A stretch of DNA of 64,000 nucleotides from Hymenoscyphus infarciens. Taxonomy: Eukaryota > Ascomycota > Leotiomycetes > Helotiales > Helotiaceae. The stretch spans positions 1 to 64,000 of the forward strand of contig LLCB01000310.1 in the NCBI GenBank assembly GCA_001414345.1, in the 5' to 3' direction. Below are positions 45,560 to 58,160 of this stretch, one piece after another. How positions within the stretch are numbered: the first letter of the stretch is position 1; the number at the start of each line of letters is the position of its first letter. The notes below the pieces were generated by a model. That model had not been told where the DNA came from. It made no database searches and worked only from the letters and a program-made list of their open reading frames with translations. The position numbers were made by a program, and so were the translations under genes.

Positions 45560-47340
45560 TGAACGTTCGACCTCAACACCCAGAGGCCAGACCAGGCCAG
45601 GAACCACTGGTACGCGAAGAAACGACTCTATCTACCTATATATCCAGAGTTCAACCCCATATCCTCACTTTTATTCCTCGTCGAAAATGAATCGCAGGGG
45701 TGACAATTGTAACGGCACTAAGGAGTCCTTCCCTTTCAGCTTGACCTCGCGCTGCTACGACTACGATGAGAGAAAGAAAAAGAAAAGGCACGACTCTGAC
45801 CACATCTAGAGTATACCTAGTATACCTAGACCACCTAGACCCTCGACCTGTCCCTTTGGCATCCCTTTGGGACTTTGGCGGACAATTAAAGCTGCTCTTA
45901 ACATATCTAGCACCGCTTTTGCCCGCCGCCAATAACCGAAAGATGCCGAATTTCTTGTCTGAGGAGTGAATGCGTGGTAAATCCCAATCTCGTACAACAA
46001 GGGAAAGAACCTCTTTTGTGACGAACAAGGTCAACTTGGACTCGGCTCATCTCACTGTTCTAGTCTTGACCTCCATCCTCGACTTTCAAAACAAAACTCG
46101 ATTATCCGTTACCCAGAAAACTACAGCTCTGTCAAATCACCATATTTCCCAAAAGTACCCTCTCATTGCTAGTTTGCTTCCAAATGTCGTGCAAATCTTC
46201 TCCAGACCTTTTGAAGTTATTGACGAGGCACCTGTGTTCTGCCTCTCTGTCCCGCCAATATTTTTCTCGGCCACGCGACAGCCGGAATGACAAGCGTCTT
46301 CCACTCACGTCCACCTCCTCACGTCAGCTGTTCCCTTCTCAAGAACCAACCCACAACTCCACACAAGATCATCCCGAAAACACCGAAAAGGGAAACAAAT
46401 TCCATTCGCTACGGCAATTGGTTGTTATTCTTCGCTTTACGTTAATGTTCCTCGGGTTCAACGTCTTTAGGCTGACTCGACCAATGCTTGTTTTAGTGTC
46501 CGTGATCTTTTGTATGGAACTTCATAGCATACATTAGGTTCGGTCCGGGATTTGTGATCTAAAACCATGGTGTATCATGACACAATAGCTCGCTAGCGAT
46601 TCTGATCTTTGCTCTGTCCTTTGGATTGGAGGGACACTGCTAAACCTGTGGATTTTTTCTAGGGAAGCTGTTTCTGGAAGGTCGTTCAAAGATTTGTGCT
46701 CGCTTCTTGCAGCAGGTGAGAATGTTATAATGCACGTGCGAGGGTATTCCCCTTTTGCCCAAGACCTCAGTGAGGGTTGCCGTATGGTCTTTTTTTATGT
46801 TGGCCAAGAGGCTTGGGCATTCGACGATTCAAGCAGTTGTAATTTGAAATGAAACTTTGGATGGCAAGTTGTGCTTGGGGTGCTTTGGTATGCTTTGCCT
46901 CGGCTTAGAGCCCACTTCGTCTCACCAGAGGAGTGCCAGAGGAAGTCCCTTGATCTTGCGTAAATGTCGAAAAGACAAGAGTCAAGAGTGGGAAGAGCTA
47001 GTTTATACTTGGCCTCTCTCCAATGTATTTCGTTACAAGGGGTAGCTGATGCCCACCTTAGATCATGGGACAAAGTCCCTACTCACAGCTACATGTCAGA
47101 CGCTTGAAGCTGTTAGATTTTTCACGTACCTGAAATGATTCCCACGTCTCATGTTCTTGTCTTCTGAGCCTGACAGCATATTCACTCTTGCCGCCAAGTA
47201 ATGCGGGGTATGGGGTATTAAATCATTAAAATTGGAGATGTCTGTCCTTGGTCTTGAATATTATAGAGTGAATTCGAGTCTCGGTGCAATTGTTGCAGGT
47301 CGATTCATTTCTTTGGCTTGGTACGAATCCCCTCCTCGTG
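45560..47340. other. Intergenic, no gene supported
   Basis: Ordinary composition. Open frames at 45651-46034, 46166-46537 and 46795-47073 have no recognisable domain and no consistent splice structure. The stretch next to 47340 is the promoter side of the glutaminase gene. Confidence 0.45.
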
Positions 47341-47343
47341 GTC

Positions 47344-47350
47344 TATAAAA
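47344..47350 (+). promoter_or_regulatory. TATA box of the glutaminase gene
   Basis: TATAAAA lies 157 bp before the ATG at 47507. It is followed by a pyrimidine-rich leader (CTTCTTTTGC, TCCTTCCTTCACG) of the kind seen upstream of strongly expressed fungal genes. Confidence 0.6.
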
Positions 47351-47506
47351 TCGCACCCTCATGCCCCTCGACTCTTCTTTTGCAACTTCACCAAATCTTT
47401 GTCCTTCCTTCACGATACTAACTTACAACCTTCTAGTTCTTGCAGTTTCGTCGCTTCGTCTCTTTGGTCCTCTCTTGCTGCTTCCCGCTAGTCAATCTCT
47501 CTAGTC

Positions 47507-50242
47507 ATGAAGCTCCAAAAGATTGTTGCCGTCTGCCAGGGCTTTTTGGGAGCTGCCTCATCGGCGACGATCTTCAAACCCAGCAGAGCACCGGCCATTC
47601 CTCTAGCTGGTATACCCTTCCAAACAACACACTTAAAGCACTTTTTCTAACTCAATCTCAGTCAAATCACCATACATGAACACATGGCTCGAGGTCGGTA
47701 GCGGAGGTAACGGCGAACTTGCAGGAAATTGGCCGTAAGTAACGCCAAAATTGGAGAGGAGTATCTTGCTAACAACCTCATAGACGTTTCTGGGCGTGAG
47801 TTGTAAAACCTCGCAACCTTATTGTTCCAACTAACCCTCTCAGCGGCCCACAACCAGGAGATGTCGCAGGGGATGCAGGTGCCGTTACTGGCTGGGCAGG
47901 CATCATTAAAGTTGACGGCACAGCCTACACTTGGATGGGAGCACCACAGGTTGATGGAAACTTCCCTCCCTCTGTAACCCAAACCAGTGTCGAGTTTACA
48001 TCTCAAAGCTCAATCTTCACCTCGACCATCGCCGGAAAGATTGCCTTGACCGTAACTTTTACATCACCAGTTACACCAACGGATTTCCAGAGGCAATCGA
48101 TTATTGGTACTTATCTCACGGTTTCAGCTACTACACTTGATGGTGCTACACATGCTGTGCAAGTTTATGCTGATACTTCTGCTGGTATGGTTTTGGTCCG
48201 AAGTAACAGGAGTATCGAGAGCTGACTTGTTAGAATGGGTTTCTATTCACGCCACTGATACCGTTGAGTGGAGGTTAGTTGAAAAGCCTTCAAATTTGAG
48301 TAGATACTGATTGGGCTAGCTTCTCAAACCAAAACGGAGTTCTTTCTCACGCATCATGGCGCCAAGTCCAAAGCGAATTCAACGCCGACTATCCTGATGA
48401 CGCCGCACACTGGGGTAAACGGTATTGGAGTACTGGAGCTGGTCCATCTGTGACATATCAGTCTGGAGGCCATCAGACTGTCCGAAGGAATTTCTTGAAT
48501 CTTGGAAGGCTCCCCAATGCCCAAGACACAAATTTCCGAGCCGTCAACGATGACTACCCTGTATTCGGCTTTTGTAAGTCCCTCCAGCCTTTGGCAATTG
48601 AAAGGCGGCTAATAAACTGTGATAGCCAATGATCTTGGACTTGTTGGAGCTGTTCCTTCCAAAGTGGTTTTCACGCTTGTTCATGCACAAGAAAATGCTG
48701 TCAGCTTCCTCGGTGCTCAAGGAACTGTTCCAGTCCCATCGTTATGGACAAGTTGGTTTGACTCAGATGCAGCTCTGGTAGATTCATTCCACATCTTTCC
48801 GATCCGCTATGAGATACTGACTTCTGCTAGGTTGAATTCTTCCACAAGGACGTCGGCAGCGTTTCAAGTGCAATCGACGATAAGATTGCAGCAGACTCCC
48901 TCCGAGTTGGCGGTCAAGACTACCTAACAATCACTTCACTCTCAACACGTCAAGCTTTCGCTGCTGTCCAACTCGCTGGCACCATCAAGAAACCATATTT
49001 GTTCCTCAAGGAGATTAGTTCCAACGGTAACAGCCAAACCGTCGACGTTCTCTTCCCCGCAATCCCAATCTATCTCTACACCAACCCAACTCTCCTCAAA
49101 CTCATTCTCGACCCCTTGTACGAGAACCAAGAATCAGGACATTGGCCAAACACATACGCTATCCACGACCTGGGAGCCCATTACCCACAAATCATCGGTC
49201 ATGAAGATGGAAATGCAGAAGAAATGCCGGTAGAAGAATGTGGAAACATGATCATCGCCACTTTGGCATATTCCCAAAAGACCTCTGACACAGCATACCT
49301 CCAAGCACACTACCCAATCATGAAACAGTGGACAGGCTACTTGGTTCAAGATTCCCTTATTCCGGCACATCAACTGTCCACCGACGACTTCCAAGGTCCT
49401 CTCGAGAACCAAACTAATCTCGCACTCAAAGGAATCATCGCCATCGGAGCAATGGGGAAGATTGCAGAGACCTTGGGTCAGGTTAGTGATGCGAAGAACT
49501 TTACTGCTATTGCCAAGGAATATATCACGAAATGGTTGGATTTTGCTCTGACGTATGATCGTGGTCTTCCACACACCAACTTGGCCTACCAAGATCCTAC
49601 TTCTCATGGTAAGTATTTCCTTCTCCGCCCCCCTCACGACCGAATCCCATTTTTCTTACTCGTGGTTTTTAACTAGGTCTTCTCTACAACATCTACGCCG
49701 ATCGTCTTCTGGATCTCAACTTAGTCCCAGCTCCAGTTTACCAGATGCAAAATGATTGGTACCCAACAATCGCAGAAAAGTACGGCGTCCCCCTCGATAC
49801 CAGAAACTTCGTCACAAAGTGTATGTTCCATTCCTTCCCATGCCTCCCCTCTCCTCCCCATCCCTTTCCCAATCCTTCCCATGTATTTCAACCAAAACTA
49901 ACACGCCCCTCCAGCGGACTGGCAAATGTGGACCGCCGCAGTCGCAAACCCCCCCGCAAAACAACTCTTCATCTCCAAGCTCGCCACCTGGCTAGCAGAG
50001 ACGCCCACGCACCGCGCATTCACAGACGTCTACGAGACGCAGAGTGGAGAGTATGTTCTCCTTCTTTTCCTTCCCACCACACTACTTTGATTTCCTTCCC
50101 ACCGTGCTCCTTTGCTTTCTCTTCCCTCCCGTTGGGGTTTAGTGCATCTCGCTAACCACTTGGAACCGGTAGAGCCGCGCCGTGGAAGTTCATCGCCAGA
50201 CCGGTTGTTGGGGGTCATTTTGCGTTGTTGGCTTTGCCTTAG
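47507..50242 (+). CDS. gtaA: Secreted GtaA-type glutaminase, 700 aa, eleven exons
   Basis: Exons: 47507-47609, 47662-47734, 47784-47795, 47844-48184, 48234-48273, 48320-48573, 48626-48777, 48831-49608, 49677-49820, 49915-50050, 50173-50242. All ten introns are GT-AG and 46-122 bp, and the joined frame is open to TAG, giving 2103 nt. The third exon is a 12-nt microexon; it restores NWPRFWAGPQPGD across its junctions. A signal peptide is visible (MKLQKIVAVCQGFLGAASSA). The protein then follows fungal glutaminase A: FKPSRAPAIPLAVKSPY, GWAGIIKVDGTAYTWMGAP, SAEWVSIHATDTVEWS, and later HDLGAHYP and EEMPVEECGNM in the C-terminal catalytic-type region. It ends APWKFIARPVVGGHFALLALP. Family role: extracellular hydrolysis of glutamine to glutamate and ammonia. 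Length and motifs are complete, so I consider it functional. Confidence 0.95.
47784..47795 (+). other. gtaA: 12-nt microexon of the glutaminase gene
   Basis: ACGTTTCTGGGC lies between introns of 49 and 48 bp (47735-47783, 47796-47843). It contributes only the RFW residues plus parts of the flanking codons. Skipping it would keep the frame but delete four codons' worth of sequence. Confidence 0.85.
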
Positions 50243-50810
50243 ATTTTGTTGTTGGGGAAGTCAGGTTGAGGTGGCTTTGTTTCTTTTGCGTGGTGCTTGG
50301 TGCTTCAGAAACGGACTACTTTGATTATTTTCGCATCCTGGTTTCGACTTTCGCGTCTCGTTTCTCGTTTCTCATTTCTTGGTTCCCCCTTCGAGCAAGA
50401 GGGTGGCATGGCTCAATTGTAGGATGGCATTACGTGGAGCATTTAACGGGAAGGAAAGTCCTTGATACCCCCTTTCAATATTTACATTTTCACCCGTTTA
50501 ATAGTTTAGATGCGCTCGATGGGTTTTGAGAAGGTTTGGAGTTTCTTTTCTTTGCTTTGCGATGCTTTGCTTGGTATTTCTTCATTCCTTGCGTTTGATA
50601 ATAATACGCCAGGGAAGGAAAGCAAGGAGGGAGGGTGGAAATCTAGAAACGAATGGATTGATAACTTAGTCTACTTTTTCTAATCTCTTATTTTGAGTTG
50701 ATGGTACTTTGTTTTCTTTTCGATGTTGTTCTCCTTGTGTGGTTTTGGATGGTATTGTTATTGTTATTGGTATTATGTGGTTTGTGGTTTGTGGTTTGTG
50801 GTTACTTCCT
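50243..50810. other. 3' flank of the glutaminase gene, no further gene
   Basis: T- and G-rich DNA without a supported frame. Three TTTGTGG units near 50780-50800 lead into the hexanucleotide repeat. Confidence 0.45.
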
Positions 50811-50811
50811 C

Positions 50812-50868
50812 TAAGTATAAGTATAAGTATAAGTATAAGTATAAGTATAAGTATAAGTATAAGTATAA
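50812..50868. repeat. (TAAGTA)n hexanucleotide microsatellite
   Basis: About nine perfect units. The Ser-Ile or Tyr-Lys repeat frames here are artefacts of it. Confidence 0.92.
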
Positions 50869-51008
50869 CCATAACCACACCCCCTCCCCCTCCCCCTTTC
50901 CTCCTTTTTAAATCACCGTTGGGTTAGTAACTCTCCCCAAAACACCTACTCTCTTAAACTGGAACCTTGAAAAACTCACTATTTCCTTATACACTTATAA
51001 AATATATC

Positions 51009-51145
51009 GTAGCGTAGCGTAGTATAGCGTAGTATAGAGTAGTATAGTATAGTATAGTGTAGTATAGTATAGTGTAGTATAGTATAGTATAGTATAGTAT
51101 AGTATAGTATAGTATAGTATAGTATAGTATAGCGTAGTATAGTAA
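51009..51145. repeat. (TAGTA)n pentanucleotide microsatellite
   Basis: About 27 units of TAGTA with TAGCG variants toward the left. It lies exactly at the shift from island composition to the RIP block. Confidence 0.92.
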
Positions 51146-51267
51146 AATATAAATATATTAAGATACTATACCTAGAAACAAAGACTATACCTAGAAACAA
51201 AGACTATATATAGATACTATGTTAAATAATTTAAAAAATAAGTTTTAATTCCTTTTAGACGTTGCTT

Positions 51268-51354
51268 ATATGAAATATATGAAATATATAAAATGTATAA
51301 AATATATGAAATATATGAAATATATGAAATATATGAAATATATGAAATATATAA
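51268..51354. repeat. 9-bp tandem repeat TGAAATATA
   Basis: About nine units, with TAAAATGTA variants. The third simple-repeat tract in 550 bp at this boundary. Confidence 0.88.
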
Positions 51355-51514
51355 AACCTATTCTTATTATTCCTGTTTAATAAGATAAGAGAGATTTAAT
51401 AGGAGACCTACCTTCTCTAATTCGTCTTCTTAGCCTCTACGCTTCTATTAGTATTTTAATATACTTCTAGAATAGAGATATAGATATAGATATAGATAGA
51501 TATACTACTTTATA

Positions 51515-54500
51515 TCTCTTTAGTTATTCTTATACTCTATATATAGACACGTTTAGTAGTCTAGTTTAAAACTACTTATATTTAAGATAGTTTTAGACTA
51601 AAATCTAGATAGCTTTGAACTACGATGCTGCTAAGCTAGCTTAGGAGTACTAAGATATTAAAATCTAAATTAAAGCTATTTATACTTACTCTATATATAG
51701 TAGAGGTGCGCCTCTTTCTATCTCTTTATTTAATCTCTCCTACTCTCTTAATAACTTCTATCTTATGGAATTCTTTCTAGTTAAGAAACACGTCTATAAG
51801 GTGTACTTAAGAGGCCTTCTTTTTAAGGACTTTTTTAGTAGCTTTTAAGGCTTAATTAGTAGACTTTCTTATACTAGGAGTAGTTTTAGCCTTATACTAT
51901 TCTAGAGAAGATATATTAATTAAAAAGAAGTATAAAAGAGTATAAAAGTAGTAGTAGAAGTAGTAGAAGTAGTAGAAGTAGATAGGCTTGTATTATAAGC
52001 TAACTTACGCTAAAATGATTATTTTTTTAGTAGAGCTTTTTAAATATAAGATTATAAGTAAATTATTATTGAATTTCTATATCGTTATATACTTTAGTAG
52101 AGTTTAAAGAATAAGATAATAATTTAAATATTTAGTTATATTAGAGCTAGAAATATAAGATTAGAACCGCGTTCTACTAAATCACGTAGAGTATAAGAAT
52201 AACTAAAGAGATAATTATTAATTATTAATTTATTATAAGTTTTAGCTTTTCACTTTTAACTCTATATTTTATTTATTATTTATAATAAATCTTAAAGCTT
52301 TATTTTTTTACTTTAATACTAATTTTATTTAATTATATAATTATATAATAATAGATAGTAATAGTATTACTCTTATTTCTTAATCTCTTAAAAAGAAGAG
52401 GTATTTTAGTTAGAAAAGAGAGGTATTCTAGTTAATAAGTAGATATTTCTCATTTATTTATTTTATTATACTAATATACTAAAAAAGTAAGAAAATAAGT
52501 AAATTTATCTACTTCTATACTATATACTTCCTACTTTATAAGCTATCTTAAGAGCTCTATTATAGTAATTAACTTTAATTCTTTTACTTACTACTTTTAC
52601 TACTTTTATTACTTAAATTAACTACTTATAGAGTATTCTTAAGCTAAGTATTTTAAGTCTTAATTTCTTTAATAGTTTCTTAAATAGCGGTATTAGTTTC
52701 TTATATAGCATCGCTCTTATATTTCTCTACTTAAATAACTATATTCTAAACCTTCTTCTCTTTTACTAAACGCTTAGAGAGAAATAGACTCTTAAAGAGC
52801 GAATATCTCTTCTTTATATAAGGCTTCTTATTCTTAATACTATATACTTAATCTAAAAGTAAGAGACGAATTTACTTTCTATACTAATTAATAGTAGCTT
52901 TCTTATTTATATTATAATAGTACTCTTCTTTCTTATACTAATTTATAGTAGATTAGTTAAATATCTTTTAACTCTATTTATTTAAAACTTTAGAGTAGAC
53001 TTCTAGTATAATAAATCTCTTATTAATCGCTCTTTTACTAGTAGTATTAAATCGATATTATACTAATTCTATAATTCTCTCTTTCTTACTATTAATATAA
53101 GATTTAAATAAGAGTAATTATTAAGATATAGATATAGAAGTAAGAGTAGAAGTAAGAGTAGGTAATATAAAAAGGTTAGAATAAAGTAGCGATAGTAGTA
53201 AGCTTTAAGTATCTAGAAGATCGAGAAAAAGTTAGTATTTTTATATTAATTAATAGTATAATAGTATAATTGTAAACTCTAAATTACTTATAAAACTAGT
53301 ATAGCTTAAGCTTATAAAATAGCTTTCTTAACTTATATCTTTTACTACTAAAGTTCTATAGCTTATTCTATATAAATACTCTTATCTTTAGTATTCTCTC
53401 TATTATTATCTTTATTAGTACCTTTCTTAAGTAATACTTATACTCTTATATAGCGGTATATAGCTATTTAGAGTATTATTAATATCTCTAAGAAAGAGAT
53501 CTTAATCTATATACTCGTTATTATTAGAATAATTACTCTTACTATTATTAATATTAATTAAAGTATCTTTTAATCTTTATACTCTCTTAAAGCTTACTAG
53601 TATACTATTATAACCTCTTAATTTATAACTGATTTCCTTATACTAAAAGCACTTAAAATTTTAAAAGACGATAGTTATAATAGATTTAAGCCTTTTTTAG
53701 TCTTTTGATATAATACTTAACTTTTAGTAGTAAAACACTTCTTACGTATACTTCTTAGAAGTTATTAAATAGAACAAAAGGCTTAAAAGTCTCTTAATAA
53801 GTTAACTTATAACTTAAGAGTAAATAGGCTCGATAGAAGTACTTAACTAGATCTAATCTAAGATACTTATAAACTATAATTATATATATATAAGATAATT
53901 TATAATCTTAAAAGATAAGATAGAAGTAAGTATATATATTAAGATTAACTTAGTAATAGTGCTTTTTAATAGTATTAACTTAGTATATTTCTTTACTAGT
54001 AGAAGTACTATCGCACTTTTAAGTATATAGCTTTCGCTTTTTAAATAGCTTCTAAGACTTATTTATAAGCTTAGTATTTTTAACTATTAAAGTATAACGT
54101 TAATAGAACTGTTATAACGTCTAAGTATATATCTTATCGAGTATCTTAAGAGAAGGCTTATTATAAAACTTATTTTATATACTCTTTATACTTTCTATAA
54201 TATTTAAAGTATTATAGCTATATTATAAAAGTCTCTTAGATATAATATTATATACTAAGTAGATGTTAGTAAAGATAGTAGCTATATATTTATAGAGAGT
54301 TTTCTTATTATACTTCTTCTTAAACTTCGCTAATTAAGAGAGAGTTTTCTTATAAGTATTCTAATCTTTTATATAATATAATCTCTACTAAAGCTTATAA
54401 CTCTTCTTACTATACTAAAAAGCGATATTATCTACGATATACTAATAATATATTAGAGTATAGCCTTTTAGAAGTGTTAGTAGAAGCTCCTTTCTTAGAC

Positions 54501-56098
54501 TCTTTTAATAATTACTAATAAATATCTATCTTTCTCTATCTAGCTATATTATATAAAGATTAGAAAAGGCTATTATAAGATATATAAAGTACTACTTCTA
54601 ATATCTCTTATTCTTCTTTAGTATAAGTGTCTAGTAAATTAGTAGTACTTTATTATTAGCGTTAATAGTAATAGTAATACTAAGTACTATCTTATACTTC
54701 GATTATATATATATATATTATCTACTAAGAGAAAGTAGTAGAGATATTTAATAGCTTTATAAAGAGATTCTAAGGCGATAAATAATTCTTTAAAGTAGTA
54801 ATCGGTTTTCTTAACTTATAGATATATATAGTAGTTAAGATCGTTCTTTTAAAGCTTCTTAGTATAACTCTTAAAGAGTAGAAACGACTTTCTCTTCTTC
54901 TTAGCGCTTTTATTACGTTATTATTCTACTATATAAGATATTTACTATACTAGTACCTTTCTTCTACTTATATATAACACTTTACTCTAGACTAAATTAG
55001 TAGTCTTAAATTTAGAATCTCGATTAATAGTTTTAATATAGTAGTAGAGAGAGTACTTAACGCTATTCTTACTTCTATAGTTAAGATACGTATTAAGCGC
55101 GTAAGTATAAGATATAGATTATCGCTTACTAGGTTTTTATTAAAAGAATAATTTATAAGTAGAATTAATACTTCTTTATCTTCTTCTCTTTATACTTAAG
55201 TATAAAGCGCTCTTTATCTAACTTTATAACCTTCTAAGATTTACTTTAATTAAGAAGAATAAACGTTATAGTATTCTTTATATCTTTAATAGTATTCTAC
55301 TTCTCTCTAACTCTTAAAACGTTTATTATATTATCTTCTATAAAGCTTATATTAATAGCGATAGTATTATCTTACTCTTATTACTTAAGTTATTATCTCT
55401 TTAGTTATTCTTATACTCTACGTGATTTAGTAGAACGCGGTTCTAATCTTATATTTCTAGCTCTAACGCGACTAAATATTTAAATTATTATCTTATTCTT
55501 TAAACTCTACTAAAGTATATAACAATATAGAAATTCAATAGTAATTTACTTAAAATCTTATATTTAAAAAGCTCTACTAAAAAAATAATCATTTTAGCGT
55601 AAGTAGATAATATTATAAAGGCTCGAAAGTAATACTCTACTTATCTCTATATTCGGTATATAGCTTCTATTAAAAGATTATATTATTAGTATAGAATATA
55701 AAGAGATAAACTTTTAAGCGAATTACTTTTAAGAGAAGTACGCCTACCTTATCTATATTAAACTAAGAGCTAGTATAAGTAGTATAATATATCTATTTAT
55801 AGTAGTAATTAGCTATATTAGAAAGAATTCTATAAAATAGAAGTTATTAAGAATATAAGAGAGCGAGAGAGATTAAATAAAGAGATAGAAAGAGGCGTAT
55901 CTCTACTATATATAGAGTAAGTATAGATAGCTTTAATTTAGATTTTAATATCTTAGTACTTCTAAACTAGTTTAGTAGTATTATAGTTTAAAGCTACTTA
56001 GATTTTAGTCTAAAACTACTCTAAATAAGAGTAGTTTTAAACTAGACTACTAAACGTGTCTACACGTGAGATATAAGAATAACTAAAGAGATAATAGC
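51515..56098. mobile_element. 4.6-kb composite with two inverted 700-bp ends
   Basis: The left block 51515-52215 and right block 55388-56098 are inverted copies in their outer (about 280 bp) and inner (about 210 bp) parts. Each block itself begins and ends with the inverted sequence CTCTTTAGTTATTCTTATAC, so that motif occurs four times in alternating orientation (about 51520, 52190, 55392, 56070). The inner pair begins TTACGCTAAAATGATTATTT. The 3.2-kb core is RIP-mutated and its coding content is unidentified. Either two MITEs flank a core like a composite transposon, or one element has long, internally structured ends. Confidence 0.75.
52216..55387. other. Core of the 4.6-kb composite, coding content unidentified
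   Basis: Heavily RIP-mutated sequence with short read-through stretches on both strands but no transposase motif I can defend. The position between inverted ends suggests a decayed transposase region. Confidence 0.4.
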
Positions 56099-56469
56099 GT
56101 AAAATAAGGCTTTTTCCTCTTCTTTTTTAAATAGCGCTTTTTTATAAAATACTAGTAGAATAATATATTATAGTAGATAGTAGTAGAGGATAGTAGTATT
56201 TTCTATAATTAACTAGAATAGATAGAACACTTTAAGAAGTAGTATCTTAATATACTAGCTTTAATTTACTAAAAAGTAGATAGAAATATATAATAGAAAT
56301 AGTAGATATTTACTAACTAGAATATCTCTCTTTTCTAACTAAAATACCTCTTCTTTTTAAGAGATTAAGAAATAAGAGTAATATTATCACTATCTATTAT
56401 TTTAGAGATATATTAGGTATATATAATTAATTTAGAAGTAAAAGAGTTATTTACTATTAAAAATAATTA

Positions 56470-58160
56470 TAGCGTTTTTTTTTCCTAGCTAGATTAGTAC
56501 TTCTATTCTTTCTAAAGGTTTCTATCTATATCTTTCCTTACTTTTAAAGCTATTCTTTCTTATTATATTCTCTCTTTTAAGCGCTTCTAGTCTATTATAT
56601 TCTATTTCTAGCTTTTAATATATCTATCTCTTCTAATTCTATACTTTTAACACGTCTATCTCTTTAACTTCTATATAAGACTAATTTCCTTTCTATACCT
56701 AGTAAGAAGAATAGAAACGTTTCTATATTATCTTATAGAAGTATATAAAGTAGGTTAATAAATAGTAAAATAGGTTAGTTTATAAGAGAAGTTCTATATT
56801 TAGTACTACTACTCTCTTATAAATTAATCTACTTTATTTAGAGATACTCTTCTTTACTTAACTACTTCTAAACTATACTACTTACTCTTCTCTCTCTTTC
56901 TAGTCTCTCTTTTTAATCTTTCTAGCTACTCTAATCCTTCTTTTATAATTATCCTTTCTCTTCTATTATAGCTTATAAGTGAAGTTCTTCTATTCTATTA
57001 TATTCTAAAGAGAAAGAGTATTCTTCCTTATTCTAATACCTAGGATTATTTAGACGAGGAAATCTAAAACGCTAAATAATTATATCTCTCTATAAAGGAA
57101 ATTATATAGATAGTACGTATAGAAGAAGAAGAGTACTTGTAGAAGAAATCTATATAGAAAGAAGGAAGAAGAAAGAAGATAGAAAGAAGATAGAAAGAAG
57201 GAAGAAAGGAAGAAAGAAGAAAGAAAGAAGAAAGAAAGAAAGAAGAAAGAAAGAAAGAAAAAAGAAAGAAGGAAGGAAGGAAGGAAGAAAGGAAGAAAGA
57301 TAGACTAATTAGTTAAAGATCTATCTACTACTATACTACTTGAAACTACTTGAAACTAGCTCTCTCTCTCTTCTACGTAGTTAATTCTCCTCTTCTAATC
57401 TTATTAGCGAAAGTATTATTAGAGAAGGTATTATTAGAAGAGGTATATATAATATAGACGTCTAGATAAAGTATCTAAAACTTAGAAGAAGAAAGAAGTA
57501 TTTTAGCGTTTTAGATTTCTCTATCTAAACGCTCCTAGATATTAGAATAAGAAAGAATACTTTATTATATAAGAATATACTAGAATAGAATAAGTCTACT
57601 TATAGAATATAATAGAAGAGAAGTAATGATTATAAAAGAAGAATTAGAGTAGCTAGGAAAGCTAAAAAGAGAGATTAGAAAGAGAGAGAAGAGTAAGAAG
57701 TATAGAATAGAAGTAGCTAGAAGAGAAAGAGTAAAGTGAGTTAGTTTATAAGAGAGGTTTTAGAGAGTCTATACTACCTCTGCTATAGCTTTCACTCTTT
57801 TATAAACTAACTTACTTTATATACTTAATTACTTAGCTCTACTTCTTACTTCGCTTTACTTAGTAGATTAGATAAAAGAGTAGTCTAAGCAATTAGAATA
57901 ATATATAAACCTTTCTATTCTCTCTACTAGACATAGAAAGGAAATTAGCTCTATATAGAATTAGAAGAGATAGACGTATTAAAAGTCTAAAATTAGAAGA
58001 GATAGATATATTAAAAACTAGAGATAGAATATAATAGACTAGAAGCGCTTAAAAGAGAGAATATAATAAGAAAGAATAGCTTTAAAAGTAAGAAAAGGCA
58101 TAGATTAAAATCTTTAGAAAGAATAGAAGTACTAATCTAGCTAAGAAAACAAAAACGCTA
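56470..58160. mobile_element. 1.7-kb palindromic element with arms of about 610-660 bp
   Basis: Positions 56470-57083 and 57503-58160 are inverted copies over their whole length, starting with AGCGTTTTT..CCTAGCTAGATTAG outside and ending with AAATCTAAAACGCTAAA at the loop. Both ends of each arm carry the TTTAGCGTTTT-type inverted motif, so each arm could be a MITE in its own right. The loop (57084-57502) is non-coding and holds a GAAA/GGAA-rich purine tract. A related single arm end occurs at 27505-27720. Confidence 0.82.
57125..57302. repeat. Purine tract in the loop of the palindromic element
   Basis: GAAGAAAGAAGAAAG-type units run for about 175 bp with only rare pyrimidines. Confidence 0.88.

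Noticed and set aside
46166..46537. 123-codon plus-strand frame upstream of the glutaminase
   Set aside because: No domain, weak coding character, and no splice partners; it could be chance in GC-normal DNA.
51009..51145. Regular repeat array considered as CRISPR-like
   Set aside because: Uninterrupted pentanucleotide repeat with no spacers in a eukaryotic genome; a microsatellite.
50666..51200. Repetitive frames (Ile-Leu, Ser-Ile, Tyr-Lys repeats)
   Set aside because: Direct products of the TAAGTA and TAGTA microsatellites.
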